50,014 nt of DNA, taken from positions 1 to 50,014 of the forward strand of contig DAHXNE010000110.1 of NCBI GenBank assembly GCA_027366635.1, read 5' to 3'. The stretch comes from Gammaproteobacteria bacterium. GTDB taxonomy: Bacteria > Pseudomonadota > Gammaproteobacteria > Steroidobacterales > Steroidobacteraceae. Position numbers and translations under genes: made by a program. Positions 27,919 to 36,255 of this stretch are shown here, in pieces (position 1 is the stretch's first letter; every line of letters starts with the position of its first letter). The notes beneath the pieces are model-generated. The model made no database searches. It was not told the origin of the DNA and was given only the letters and a program-made list of their open reading frames with translations.

Positions 27919-28593
27919 TCAGCTGAGCCAGCGCTGGATACGGTCGTGCAGCGGACTCGACCGCGGGAAATGCGCCAGGAGGTACTCCATCTGATCGGCG
28001 AGCACACGCCGCCCCTTCAGAAAGATGTACTCGGCATAGGTCGGCGTGAACGGCACCGCGATCAGCTGCATGTGCGCCTGCTCCGGGGTACGCGAGGCCT
28101 TCTGGTTGTTGCAGCGCCGGCAGGCCGTCACCACGTTGGTCCAGATATCGAGCCCCCCCTGACTGAATGGCCGCACGTGATCGCGGGACAGATCCCGGGT
28201 CTGGAAACGCAGCCCGCAGTACATGCAGACGTGGGCATCCCGGCGAAACAGCGTCTGGTTGTTCAACGGCGGCACGTAATCGTGGTGTGTGCTGCCGGGA
28301 TTGCCCGTGTGCCCCACGGTGGCAACGATGGAGTTGATCTCGAGGGCGGTGCGCCGGCCGGTTAGCGCATTGATCCCACCGAACAGCGTATAGAGACGGC
28401 TGCCGCAGGTGTACGCCACCTGCTCCTGGGTGTACAGCCGGGCCGCTTCCCGGTAATCGATCCACTCGAGCGGCATCCCCGATACGTCCGCGCGCAGGAC
28501 GAGTTGGGAGAGCCCGCGCACCGTTCCGGCCGGGATGATCCGCAGGTCATCGATCACCCCCGGATCGGACCGATCAAGGTCTATGCTGATCAT
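27919..28593 (-). CDS. HNH endonuclease family protein
   Basis: 224 aa. The C-terminal half carries a zinc-stabilised HNH domain: CMYCG and CRRCNNQK provide the four cysteines, and DHVRPFSQGGLDIWTNVV holds the catalytic His-Asn motif. The N-terminal 110 residues (LEWIDYREAARLYTQEQVAYTCG, LTGRRTALEINSIV) are conserved in stand-alone HNH proteins common in proteobacteria; the role is unproven. It is not linked to an intron, phage or restriction methylase here. It forms a likely operon with the exonuclease downstream. Divergent from pntAA. Confidence 0.88.
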   Translation of the reverse strand: MISIDLDRSDPGVIDDLRIIPAGTVRGLSQLVLRADVSGMPLEWIDYREAARLYTQEQVAYTCGSRLYTLFGGINALTGRRTALEINSIVATVGHTGNPGSTHHDYVPPLNNQTLFRRDAHVCMYCGLRFQTRDLSRDHVRPFSQGGLDIWTNVVTACRRCNNQKASRTPEQAHMQLIAVPFTPTYAEYIFLKGRRVLADQMEYLLAHFPRSSPLHDRIQRWLS

Positions 28594-28712
28594 GGCGAGT
28601 GTAAGATTAAGGCAAGAATGTGCTTGAGTTCAACGTATCAACGTGTAGGGTAGGCGCTTCGGCGGCCGGGACCCCGTAAACCGTGCCGGCTGCCGCTTTG
28701 CGAGGGCCATCG

Positions 28713-29834
<1,122 letters not shown>

Positions 29835-29857
29835 ACAGCCCGGGATTGGGGGAGATC

Positions 29858-30160
29858 ATGACTGGAATCATCGCACTATACATCTTCATGTTGGCGGCCT
29901 TCACCGGCTATGAGGTCATCGCGCGCGTACCGGTGATCTTGCACACTCCGCTGATGTCCGGCTCGAATTTCGTGCACGGTATCGTGCTGGTCGGTGCGAT
30001 GGTGGCGCTCGGCAACGCGCATACACCGCTCGAGAAGACGATCGGCTTCGTCGGTGTGTTGCTCGCCTCCGGCAACGTGGTCGGCGGCTACGTCTCCACC
30101 GAACGAATGCTCGAAATGTTCAAATCGAGTCAGGACAAGCGTAAAGGCGGCAAAGCATGA
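29858..30160 (+). CDS. pntAB: NAD(P) transhydrogenase alpha-2 subunit (membrane part)
   Basis: 100 aa with three transmembrane helices (about 3-22, 36-53 and 60-80), including YEVIARVPVILHTPLMSGSNFVHGIVLVGAMVAL, the hallmark of the domain. It forms the proton channel with PntB. The ATG at 29858 has GGGGGAG upstream; a TTG 12 bases earlier is in frame but less likely. The stop overlaps the pntB start by 4 bases. Confidence 0.94.
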   Translation: MTGIIALYIFMLAAFTGYEVIARVPVILHTPLMSGSNFVHGIVLVGAMVALGNAHTPLEKTIGFVGVLLASGNVVGGYVSTERMLEMFKSSQDKRKGGKA

Positions 30161-31551
30161 GCGCGCTACCCGCCGCGGTGGCCGGCGATCTGATTCAGGC
30201 GGTTTACTTCGCCGCCGCGCTGCTGTTCATCATCGGCCTGAAGCGGATGAGCTCGCCCAAGGGGGCGCGCGCCGGAATCGTCTGGGCGGGCGTGGGCATG
30301 TTGATTGCCGGCCTGATCACCTTCCTGTGGCCCGGGATGCACAATGACATCCTCATCCTGACCGCGATTTTCGTGGGCGGTATCGCGGCCTGGTGGAGCG
30401 GCAAGCGCGTACCGATGACCGCGATGCCGCAGATGGTCGCGCTCTACAACGGCATGGGCGGCGGGGCGGCCGCGGCCATCGCCTGCCAGGAGCTGGTGCG
30501 CGGCAGCCCGTTCGCGCCGGCGCCGGTGGTGCTGGCCGTGATCGGCGCCCTGATCGGCGCGGTGTCCTTTAGCGGCAGTCTCATCGCGTTCGCCAAGCTC
30601 CAGGGCCTGATCAAGAAGTCGCTGCGCTATCGGGGCCAACAGCTGGTCAATTTCCTGGTACTGCTCGCCACCGTCGTCGGCGGCGCATGGGTGATCGCGC
30701 TGCACGGCAACGCCCCGATGCAGCTGGTCGTCGCGTTCTTCGCGCTCGCACTCGCGTTCGGTGTCCTGGTTACCGTACCGATCGGCGGCGCCGACATGCC
30801 GGTGGTGATTTCCCTGTACAACGCGTGCACGGGCCTGGCGGTCGCCTTCGAGGGCTTCGTGCTGGGCAATGCCGCGATGATCATCGCCGGCATGGTGGTC
30901 GGGGCGGCCGGCACGCTCCTGACCCAGCTGATGGCCAAGGCGATGAACCGCTCGCTGGCCAATGTGTTGTTTTCAAATTTCGGCGAGGGCTCGGCCCAGG
31001 GCGGGACGATCGCCGGATCGCTCAAACCCATCGACGCCGCCGACGCCGGCGTGATGATCGCCTACGCCGAGAAGGTCATCGTAGTGCCGGGCTACGGCAT
31101 GGCGGTGGCGCAGGCGCAGCACAAGATCTGGGAGCTGTGCCAACTGCTGATCGACCGGGGCGTAACGGTGCGCTTCGCAATCCATCCGGTGGCTGGACGC
31201 ATGCCCGGGCACATGAACGTGCTGTTGGCCGAGGCCGGGGTGCCCTACGACCTGATTGGCGACCTGGATGACATCAATGCCGAGTTCGACACCACCGACG
31301 TGGCGCTCATCATTGGAGCCAACGACGTGGTCAATCCGGTGGCGCGAACCGACAAGTCGAGCCCGATCTACGGCATGCCCATTCTGAATGCCGATCGGGC
31401 CAAGAACGTCATCGTGATCAAGCGTGGCCAAGGCGCCGGCTTCTCGGGCATCGAGAACGCCCTGTTCTACCTCGACAATACCCGCATGCTCTACGGGGAC
31501 GCGCAGAAAGCCGCCGCGGAACTGATCCAGGCGGTCAAGGCGACTGAATAG
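30157..31551 (+). CDS. pntB: NAD(P) transhydrogenase beta subunit
   Basis: 464 aa. Eight to nine transmembrane helices occupy residues 1-270 (with AMPQMVALYNGMGGGAAA and GGADMPVVISLYNACTGLAVAFEGF). The NADP-binding domain dIII follows (VIVVPGYGMAVAQAQH, VRFAIHPVAGRMPGHMNVLLAEAGVPYD, LIIGANDVVNP, VIVIKRGQGAGFSGIEN). Uses the proton gradient to make NADPH from NADH. Starts in ATGA overlap with pntAB. Followed by a tandem hairpin repeat with a terminator. Confidence 0.96.
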   Translation: MSALPAAVAGDLIQAVYFAAALLFIIGLKRMSSPKGARAGIVWAGVGMLIAGLITFLWPGMHNDILILTAIFVGGIAAWWSGKRVPMTAMPQMVALYNGMGGGAAAAIACQELVRGSPFAPAPVVLAVIGALIGAVSFSGSLIAFAKLQGLIKKSLRYRGQQLVNFLVLLATVVGGAWVIALHGNAPMQLVVAFFALALAFGVLVTVPIGGADMPVVISLYNACTGLAVAFEGFVLGNAAMIIAGMVVGAAGTLLTQLMAKAMNRSLANVLFSNFGEGSAQGGTIAGSLKPIDAADAGVMIAYAEKVIVVPGYGMAVAQAQHKIWELCQLLIDRGVTVRFAIHPVAGRMPGHMNVLLAEAGVPYDLIGDLDDINAEFDTTDVALIIGANDVVNPVARTDKSSPIYGMPILNADRAKNVIVIKRGQGAGFSGIENALFYLDNTRMLYGDAQKAAAELIQAVKATE

Positions 31552-31608
31552 TTGCCCATCGACTGCTGCCGCTCGACCCCGAGTCACGAATGGGCCCGGC
31601 AAGGTCAC

Positions 31609-31720
31609 AGGCACAGGGACGTGCCCCGCCGCCGCAGGTGGCGGACGTTGAGCCAGAAACCACGCTTTTTGGCTCAACGGCACTGGGCGGGGCAGGAGCC
31701 CCGATCCAGCGCTTCTTGAT
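31609..31720. repeat. 112-bp multi-hairpin repeat, copy 1
   Basis: First of two head-to-tail copies downstream of pntB. Starts AGGCACAGGGACGTG. It contains CCGCC..GGCGG, a perfect 10-bp stem CGTTGAGCCA (31646-31655) with TGGCTCAACG (31670-31679), and a GGGGCAGGAGCCCC hairpin. The outer terminator stem and T-run are degraded in this copy (GCACTGGG / CCAGCGCTTCTT). Confidence 0.85.
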
Positions 31721-31833
31721 AGGCACAGGGACGTGACCCGCCGCCGCAGGTGGCGGACGTTGAGCCAGAAACCACGCTTTTTGGCTCAACGCGCGCTGGG
31801 CGGGGCAGGAGCCCCGATCCAGCGCTTTTTAAT
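31721..31833. repeat. 113-bp multi-hairpin repeat, copy 2
   Basis: Immediate second copy, differing from copy 1 at only a few positions (A for C at position 16, GCGCGCTGGG for GGCACTGGG, and TTTTT for TTCTT near the end). It retains the perfect 10-bp TTGAGCCA-type hairpin and ends in an intact terminator. The two copies fill most of the 309-base gap between convergent pntB and the DUF3106 gene. Confidence 0.85.
31793..31830 (+). terminator. Rho-independent terminator after pntB
   Basis: GCGCTGG (31793-31799) pairs with CCAGCGC (31819-31825), enclosing CGGGGC (31801-31806) and GCCCCG (31811-31816) with an AGGA loop. TTTTT (31826-31830) follows. This has the form of a strong intrinsic terminator for the pnt operon. 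Confidence 0.8.
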
Positions 31834-31860
31834 GAACACTGCGGCGCCGGCCAGGCCCGG

Positions 31861-32523
31861 CTAGGGATGCGGCTGGAGCGGGGGCATCACGACGCGATGC
31901 GATAGGCCACCGGGAATCCCGGCCGGTACGCCGCTGAAATTATTCCGCAGGGGTCCAAATCCCTCCGCCCTGAAGTGCCCACGTTCAAAACCCAAGGGCG
32001 GAGTTGGCCGCAGCTGGCGCATCCGTTCCTGCCGCATACGCTGATGGAGCATCTGCTGGCGCATGTGCGCGATCATCATCTGGCGCTGCGCGGGTGTCGC
32101 ACTCTCCCAGCGCTGACGCAGACGCCGCCGCTGCCATGCGGGCAAGCGCTCGAACTGGTGAAAGCTGCGGCGGATTGCGGCCCGCTCGGAGGCGGGCAGC
32201 GCCCGAAACTGCCGCCAGCGGCGCCGCAACAGCGCCCGCCGCTGCGGCGTCAACCGCCGCCATGTGCGAAAGCGCCGCTGCGCCTGCCGCCGTTGTGCCG
32301 ACGACATGTGCAGCCAGATCCGGCTGCCGCGCGCGAGCGCACGCTGTCGCGCCGTGGGCAGCCGCGCCCACCGTCCCCGCAACTGTACCAACAGGTGCTG
32401 CTGAGCGGGCGAGAGGGCCGACCACGGCACTCGCGCACCGTGCGCCCCATGCGGCGTAACGCCCCACGCCGGCGCCGAAGCGAGCAGCAGCGCAAGCACA
32501 GCGATGCGCCACACCCTGTTCAT
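31861..32523 (-). CDS. DUF3106 family secreted protein
   Basis: 220 aa. Signal peptide (RIAVLALLLASAPAWG, cleavage about residue 20). Then comes a strongly basic helical stretch with a period of about 18 residues (LPTARQRALARG..., TPQRRALLRRRWRQF..., PASERAAIRRSFHQF..., PAWQRRRLRQRW...), the DUF3106 pattern, and a Gln/Met/Arg-rich end (HMRQQMLHQRMRQERMRQL) plus a Gly/Pro tail. Probably periplasmic; function unknown. The ATG at 32523 overlaps the stop of the upstream gene by 4 bases. It is the last gene of the ECF sigma operon, a position in which DUF3106 proteins are often found. Confidence 0.85.
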   Translation of the reverse strand: MNRVWRIAVLALLLASAPAWGVTPHGAHGARVPWSALSPAQQHLLVQLRGRWARLPTARQRALARGSRIWLHMSSAQRRQAQRRFRTWRRLTPQRRALLRRRWRQFRALPASERAAIRRSFHQFERLPAWQRRRLRQRWESATPAQRQMMIAHMRQQMLHQRMRQERMRQLRPTPPLGFERGHFRAEGFGPLRNNFSGVPAGIPGGLSHRVVMPPLQPHP

Positions 32524-32828
32524 CGGCCGCGTTCCTTTTTCATACCAGACGAGCCGTGCGCCGGCTTGCTCTTCGCCGTCACCAGCGCTTTGGCGCCGTG
32601 AGCGGGCTTGCTCAAGTTGATTCGTGACAGATACTCCAGCCAGCGGCTGCCATCGGCCTTGTGTGCGCGGCTCGTAGTCGCGTGGGCGCCGAGGAACTCC
32701 AACAGAGGCAACGGCACGGGCGGGCGCGCCGGATGCCGCGCCGGCGGTGACCCAGCGCGCACAAACGGGACGAACGCGGCGGCCAAGAGCAGCGCGGCAA
32801 TCGCCCGGCAACAACGCTCAACCGTCAT
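32520..32828 (-). CDS. Small secreted protein of the ECF sigma operon, unknown
   Basis: 102 aa. Hydrophobic signal (CCRAIAALLLAAAFVPFVRAG), a Pro-rich linker, a short conserved-looking core (PLPLLEFLGAH... GSRWLEYLSRINLS) and a Lys-rich tail. The LLEFLG / WLEYL motif occurs in the third gene of similar sigma operons, from memory. The start at 32828 lies 11 bases inside the DUF3619-like gene; a start at 32849 is possible. Its end overlaps the DUF3106 start. Confidence 0.72.
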   Translation of the reverse strand: MTVERCCRAIAALLLAAAFVPFVRAGSPPARHPARPPVPLPLLEFLGAHATTSRAHKADGSRWLEYLSRINLSKPAHGAKALVTAKSKPAHGSSGMKKERGR

Positions 32829-33252
32829 GCTTGCTCGGTCCGGCCTCACCGGCGGGCGAACCCGGTTTGCTCCGCGCCTGCGCTACGGCCCATTCGTAGA
32901 ACTCCCCGTCACCGTCCTCGACCATGGCGAAACCATCGCCATCCGTCAGCAGCTGTACGTCCCGTGTGGTCACGATCCCGGCCCCGGGTGCGAGTGGTGG
33001 TGGCGCGGTCCGGTACGGCCGCAACAGCCATATCGCCGCCACCGCGGCCGCCGCGGTGGCGCTCGCCGGCAGCCAGGTCCGCAGCAGCGGCCAACGCGGC
33101 CTGTCGCGCCGTGCGCGAGCACCGGCCAGCGCTGCGTGCCGCGCTTGCGTCAGCCGCGAGCGAACGCGCCCGCTCAGGCCTCCCGCATCGCGCTCCAGGA
33201 CAGCGCGTATCCGTCGCTCGAACCTGGCCAGATCGTCACCCGGCACGTTCAT
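32818..33252 (-). CDS. DUF3619-like membrane protein, putative anti-sigma factor
   Basis: 144 aa. An N-terminal helical cytoplasmic part (DDLARFERRIRAVLERDAGGLSGRVRSRLTQARHAAL), one transmembrane helix (about 56-74, LPASATAAAAVAAIWLL) and an external domain (DVQLLTDGDGFAMVEDGDGEFYEW). The layout and the neighbours match DUF3619 proteins encoded beside ECF sigma factors. An anti-sigma role is plausible but unproven: no zinc-binding HxxxCxxC motif is present. Overlaps the sigma gene stop by 4 bases (ATGA). Confidence 0.78.
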   Translation of the reverse strand: MNVPGDDLARFERRIRAVLERDAGGLSGRVRSRLTQARHAALAGARARRDRPRWPLLRTWLPASATAAAAVAAIWLLRPYRTAPPPLAPGAGIVTTRDVQLLTDGDGFAMVEDGDGEFYEWAVAQARSKPGSPAGEAGPSKHDG

Positions 33253-33869
33253 TGGAGGTCTCCGAGCTGCATCCGCAGCGCGCGCAGCGCGCGGAAGTAA
33301 TGGGTCTTGACACTGCCTTGTGAGCAGCCCATCGCATGCGCCGTCTGAGCGACATCCAGGCCCTCCAACGTACGCAGCAGAAATACCTGCTGCTGGCGGC
33401 GCGGCAGTGTCGCCAACGCCCGCTCCAGCGCGACCAGGCTCTCATCGAGCTCCAGCCGCCGCACCGGCGAAATTTCCGGACTGACCGCCTCGGCGATGGG
33501 ATCGGATTCCCCGTCCGCATCGGCCGTGAAAGGCAGCCATGACATCACTCGATTGCGTACGCTGCGCCGCCGCTGCATGTCGCGAATGCGGTTCTCGAGA
33601 ATCCGGTAGAACAGCGGCTTCCATTGCTCCGGCGGACGATGCGCGTAGGAGCGCGCAAGGTGCAGCATCGCGTCCTGCACCGCATCGAGCGCATCGTCCT
33701 CGTGGCGCAAAGCCGCGCGGGCGATCCGGAACGCCTTGAGCTCGACGCTCGCCAGAAATAGGCCGAGCGCATGATCTGTGGTCTGGGCGTTCGAATTGGG
33801 AAGATCCACGTCGCCGCCTGCGGCAGCCGGCATGCTATAAGGCGAGACGAGCGTAGCAGAGTCGGGCAT
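33249..33869 (-). CDS. ECF-type RNA polymerase sigma factor
   Basis: 206 aa. Region 2 (about 38-100: ALRHEDDALDAVQDAMLHLARSY, PLFYRILENRIRDMQRR) and region 4 (about 146-204: ALATLPRRQQQVFLLRTLEGLDVAQTAHAMGCSQGSVKTHYFRALRALR) are both intact; the linker is acidic. Directs RNA polymerase to its own set of promoters, probably including this operon. The start at 33869 follows GGGGC; an ATG at 33833 is the alternative. Divergent from priA, with 88 bases between. Confidence 0.92.
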   Translation of the reverse strand: MPDSATLVSPYSMPAAAGGDVDLPNSNAQTTDHALGLFLASVELKAFRIARAALRHEDDALDAVQDAMLHLARSYAHRPPEQWKPLFYRILENRIRDMQRRRSVRNRVMSWLPFTADADGESDPIAEAVSPEISPVRRLELDESLVALERALATLPRRQQQVFLLRTLEGLDVAQTAHAMGCSQGSVKTHYFRALRALRMQLGDLQ

Positions 33870-33957
33870 GCCCCGTATAACGCGCCGATAGCCTGTCGGT
33901 TGACGGCGACGACGCTACGTTCTGTGCGGATTCATCCTGATTTTTCAAGAACTTCCA

Positions 33958-36171
33958 ATGTCTTCCGCTCCTGTTCTACGCGTAGCCCTTCCCACCCCCG
34001 TGCGCCGGCTGTTCGACTACCGGAATTGCGTGACGACCGACCAGCAGGGGCGCCCAGCCCCGGGCGCGGGAATGCGGGTGCGCGTTCCGTTCGGACGACA
34101 GCGGATGATCGGGATCGTGCTGGACACCGCCGAGCGCTCTGACATCGCGGAGGAGAAGCTCAAAAGCGTTCTAGAGGTGCTCGATGATCGGCCGGTCGTC
34201 GATTCGTCCCTGCTCGAGCTGCTGCAGTGGGCGGCCGGTTACTACCATCACCCCATCGGAGAGGTTGTGGCGAGCGCGCTGCCCGCGGCGCTGCGCGACG
34301 GCGCGAGCACGCAGTCGAGCGAGGAGTGCTGGCGGATCACGGCCGCCGGCGAGCAGGCCTGTGCGCGGGGTGAGCCGCCGCGGGCGCCGAAGCAGCGCCG
34401 CCTGCTGCAAGAGCTGCGCAGCGCGCCCCGCACCGCGCAGGAATTGCGCGCGCGGCTGGGAGAATCCTGGCGGGCCACCGCCCGACCGTTGGCTGCCCGG
34501 GGTTGGATTGAATCGGCGCTCGTTGAAGTGCGGGACGTGCCGGACATCCGTTCGGCGCCTGAGCCCGGCCCCGCGCTCAATGACGAACAGCAGGCCGCCG
34601 CCGACGCCATCCAGGCCGGGCTCGGTCGATTCGGCGCCTTCGTACTCCAGGGCGTCACCGGCAGCGGCAAGACCGAAGTGTACTTGCGCGCGGCGCAACG
34701 CACTTTGGCCGACGGCCACAGCGCCCTCGTGCTGGTTCCCGAGATCGGTCTCACACCCCAGCTCCTGGGGCGATTCCGCGAGCGCCTCGCCGCGCCGATG
34801 GCGGTGCTGCACTCGGGACTGACCGAGCGGGAGCGGTTGTCGGCGTGGCGTGAGGCGTTCTCGGGGCGCGCGCGCGTGGTGCTCGGCACCCGCTCTGCCG
34901 TGTTTGCTCCGGTAAGCAACCTCGGGATCATCATCGTCGACGAGGAGCACGATGCGTCGTACAAGCAACACGACGGCGGCTTCCGCTACTCGGCCCGCGA
35001 CTTGGCTGTGATGCGCGCACGAGGCGCCAACGTTCCGGTCGTGCTCGGCTCCGCCACGCCCGCAATCGAGACGCTGCACAACCTCGACAGCGGCCGCTAC
35101 ACCCGGTTGACGCTAACCCGGCGCGCAACGCGCGCGGCCCCGCCGCGACTGTCCCTGGTCGACTTGCGCGCGCACGCTCAGTCCGGCGGCCTGTCCACGC
35201 CCGCGGTGCAGGCGATGGCCGAGCACCTCGCCGTCGGCGCCCAGGTGCTGGTGTTCCTCAACCGCCGCGGTTATGCGCCGACGCTGCTGTGTACCGCGTG
35301 CGGCTGGATTGCCCCGTGCACCGAATGCGATGCTCGCCTGACGGTGCATCTGGCCGCACGCGCGCTTCGCTGTCACCACTGCGGCGCGGATGCGCCACTG
35401 CCGCAGCGTTGCCCAACGTGCGGATTCGCCGTCAAGCCGGTGGGTCAAGGCACAGAGCGGGTCGAAGAGACGCTCACGAACATCTTTCCCGGCGTACCGG
35501 TGGTGCGGCTCGATCGCGACGTGATCCGACGTCCCGGGGAGCTTGAGCAGGCCATGCAGCGCATCGCATCGGGCGAGGGTCGAATCGTGATCGGCACCCA
35601 GATGGTCACCAAAGGCCACGACTTTCCAAACGTGACGCTGGTGGTCGTACTCAACGCCGATCAGGGATTGTTCAGCTCGGACTTCCGCGCCCCGGAGCGC
35701 CTGGCGCAGACGATCGTACAGGTCGCGGGGCGCTCGGGGCGCGGCGCGCGCCCCGGCGAGGTGCTGGTCCAGACGGAATTCCCGGAGCATCCCCTGCTCA
35801 CCGGCCTGCTGGCCGAGGGTTACGAGGGCTTTGCCCGCACCGCGCTCGCCGAGCGCCGCGCCGCGGCCTGGCCCCCGTTCAGCCGGCTCGCGGCGGTGCG
35901 CGATTCAGCGGATACCGCGCAGGCCGCACTGGCCTTTCTCACCGAAGCCCGCGCGCTGGCCGAGGGTGCGCACGGCGTGCATCTGCTCGGCCCGGTGCCG
36001 GCCGCAATGGCCAAACGTGCCGGCCGCCATCACGCGCAGCTGCTGCTCGAGAGCCGTGAGCGCGGCGGACTGCATCGCTTTCTGGACGCGTGGCTGCCGC
36101 AGGTGCAGTCGTTGCCGAGCGCGCGCCGGGTGCGCTGGGCGCTCGACGTCGATCCAATCGAGCTTTTTTGA
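33958..36171 (+). CDS. priA: Primosomal protein N' (replication restart helicase PriA)
   Basis: 737 aa (E. coli 732). Reloads the replisome at stalled forks. N-terminal DNA-binding domain (VLRVALPTPVRRLFDYR), Walker A GVTGSGKTEVYL, Walker B/DEAH-type VDEEHDASYKQ, LGSATPAIETL, the zinc-binding insert with paired cysteines (CTACGWIAPCTECD, CHHCG, CPTCG), then QMVTKGHDFPNVTLVVVLNADQGL and QVAGRSGRGARPGEV. All key residues are present. The ATG at 33958 fits the family N-terminus. Confidence 0.96.
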   Translation: MSSAPVLRVALPTPVRRLFDYRNCVTTDQQGRPAPGAGMRVRVPFGRQRMIGIVLDTAERSDIAEEKLKSVLEVLDDRPVVDSSLLELLQWAAGYYHHPIGEVVASALPAALRDGASTQSSEECWRITAAGEQACARGEPPRAPKQRRLLQELRSAPRTAQELRARLGESWRATARPLAARGWIESALVEVRDVPDIRSAPEPGPALNDEQQAAADAIQAGLGRFGAFVLQGVTGSGKTEVYLRAAQRTLADGHSALVLVPEIGLTPQLLGRFRERLAAPMAVLHSGLTERERLSAWREAFSGRARVVLGTRSAVFAPVSNLGIIIVDEEHDASYKQHDGGFRYSARDLAVMRARGANVPVVLGSATPAIETLHNLDSGRYTRLTLTRRATRAAPPRLSLVDLRAHAQSGGLSTPAVQAMAEHLAVGAQVLVFLNRRGYAPTLLCTACGWIAPCTECDARLTVHLAARALRCHHCGADAPLPQRCPTCGFAVKPVGQGTERVEETLTNIFPGVPVVRLDRDVIRRPGELEQAMQRIASGEGRIVIGTQMVTKGHDFPNVTLVVVLNADQGLFSSDFRAPERLAQTIVQVAGRSGRGARPGEVLVQTEFPEHPLLTGLLAEGYEGFARTALAERRAAAWPPFSRLAAVRDSADTAQAALAFLTEARALAEGAHGVHLLGPVPAAMAKRAGRHHAQLLLESRERGGLHRFLDAWLPQVQSLPSARRVRWALDVDPIELF

Positions 36172-36202
36172 CCGTCCCAACGCGCTGGCGGCGGCAAGCC
36201 GC

Positions 36203-36229
36203 TTGCGGACCGAGCGTTTCGGGTAAAAT
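36203..36229 (+). promoter_or_regulatory. Candidate promoter of argS
   Basis: TTGCGG (36203-36208), 15 bases, TAAAAT (36224-36229) within GGGTAAAATT. The -10 is good and the spacing slightly short. It lies in the 84-base gap between priA and argS, with transcription expected from about 36236, 20 bases before the ATG. Confidence 0.45.
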
Positions 36230-36255
36230 TTGTTGTCTATTCCACAATTTCCCGG

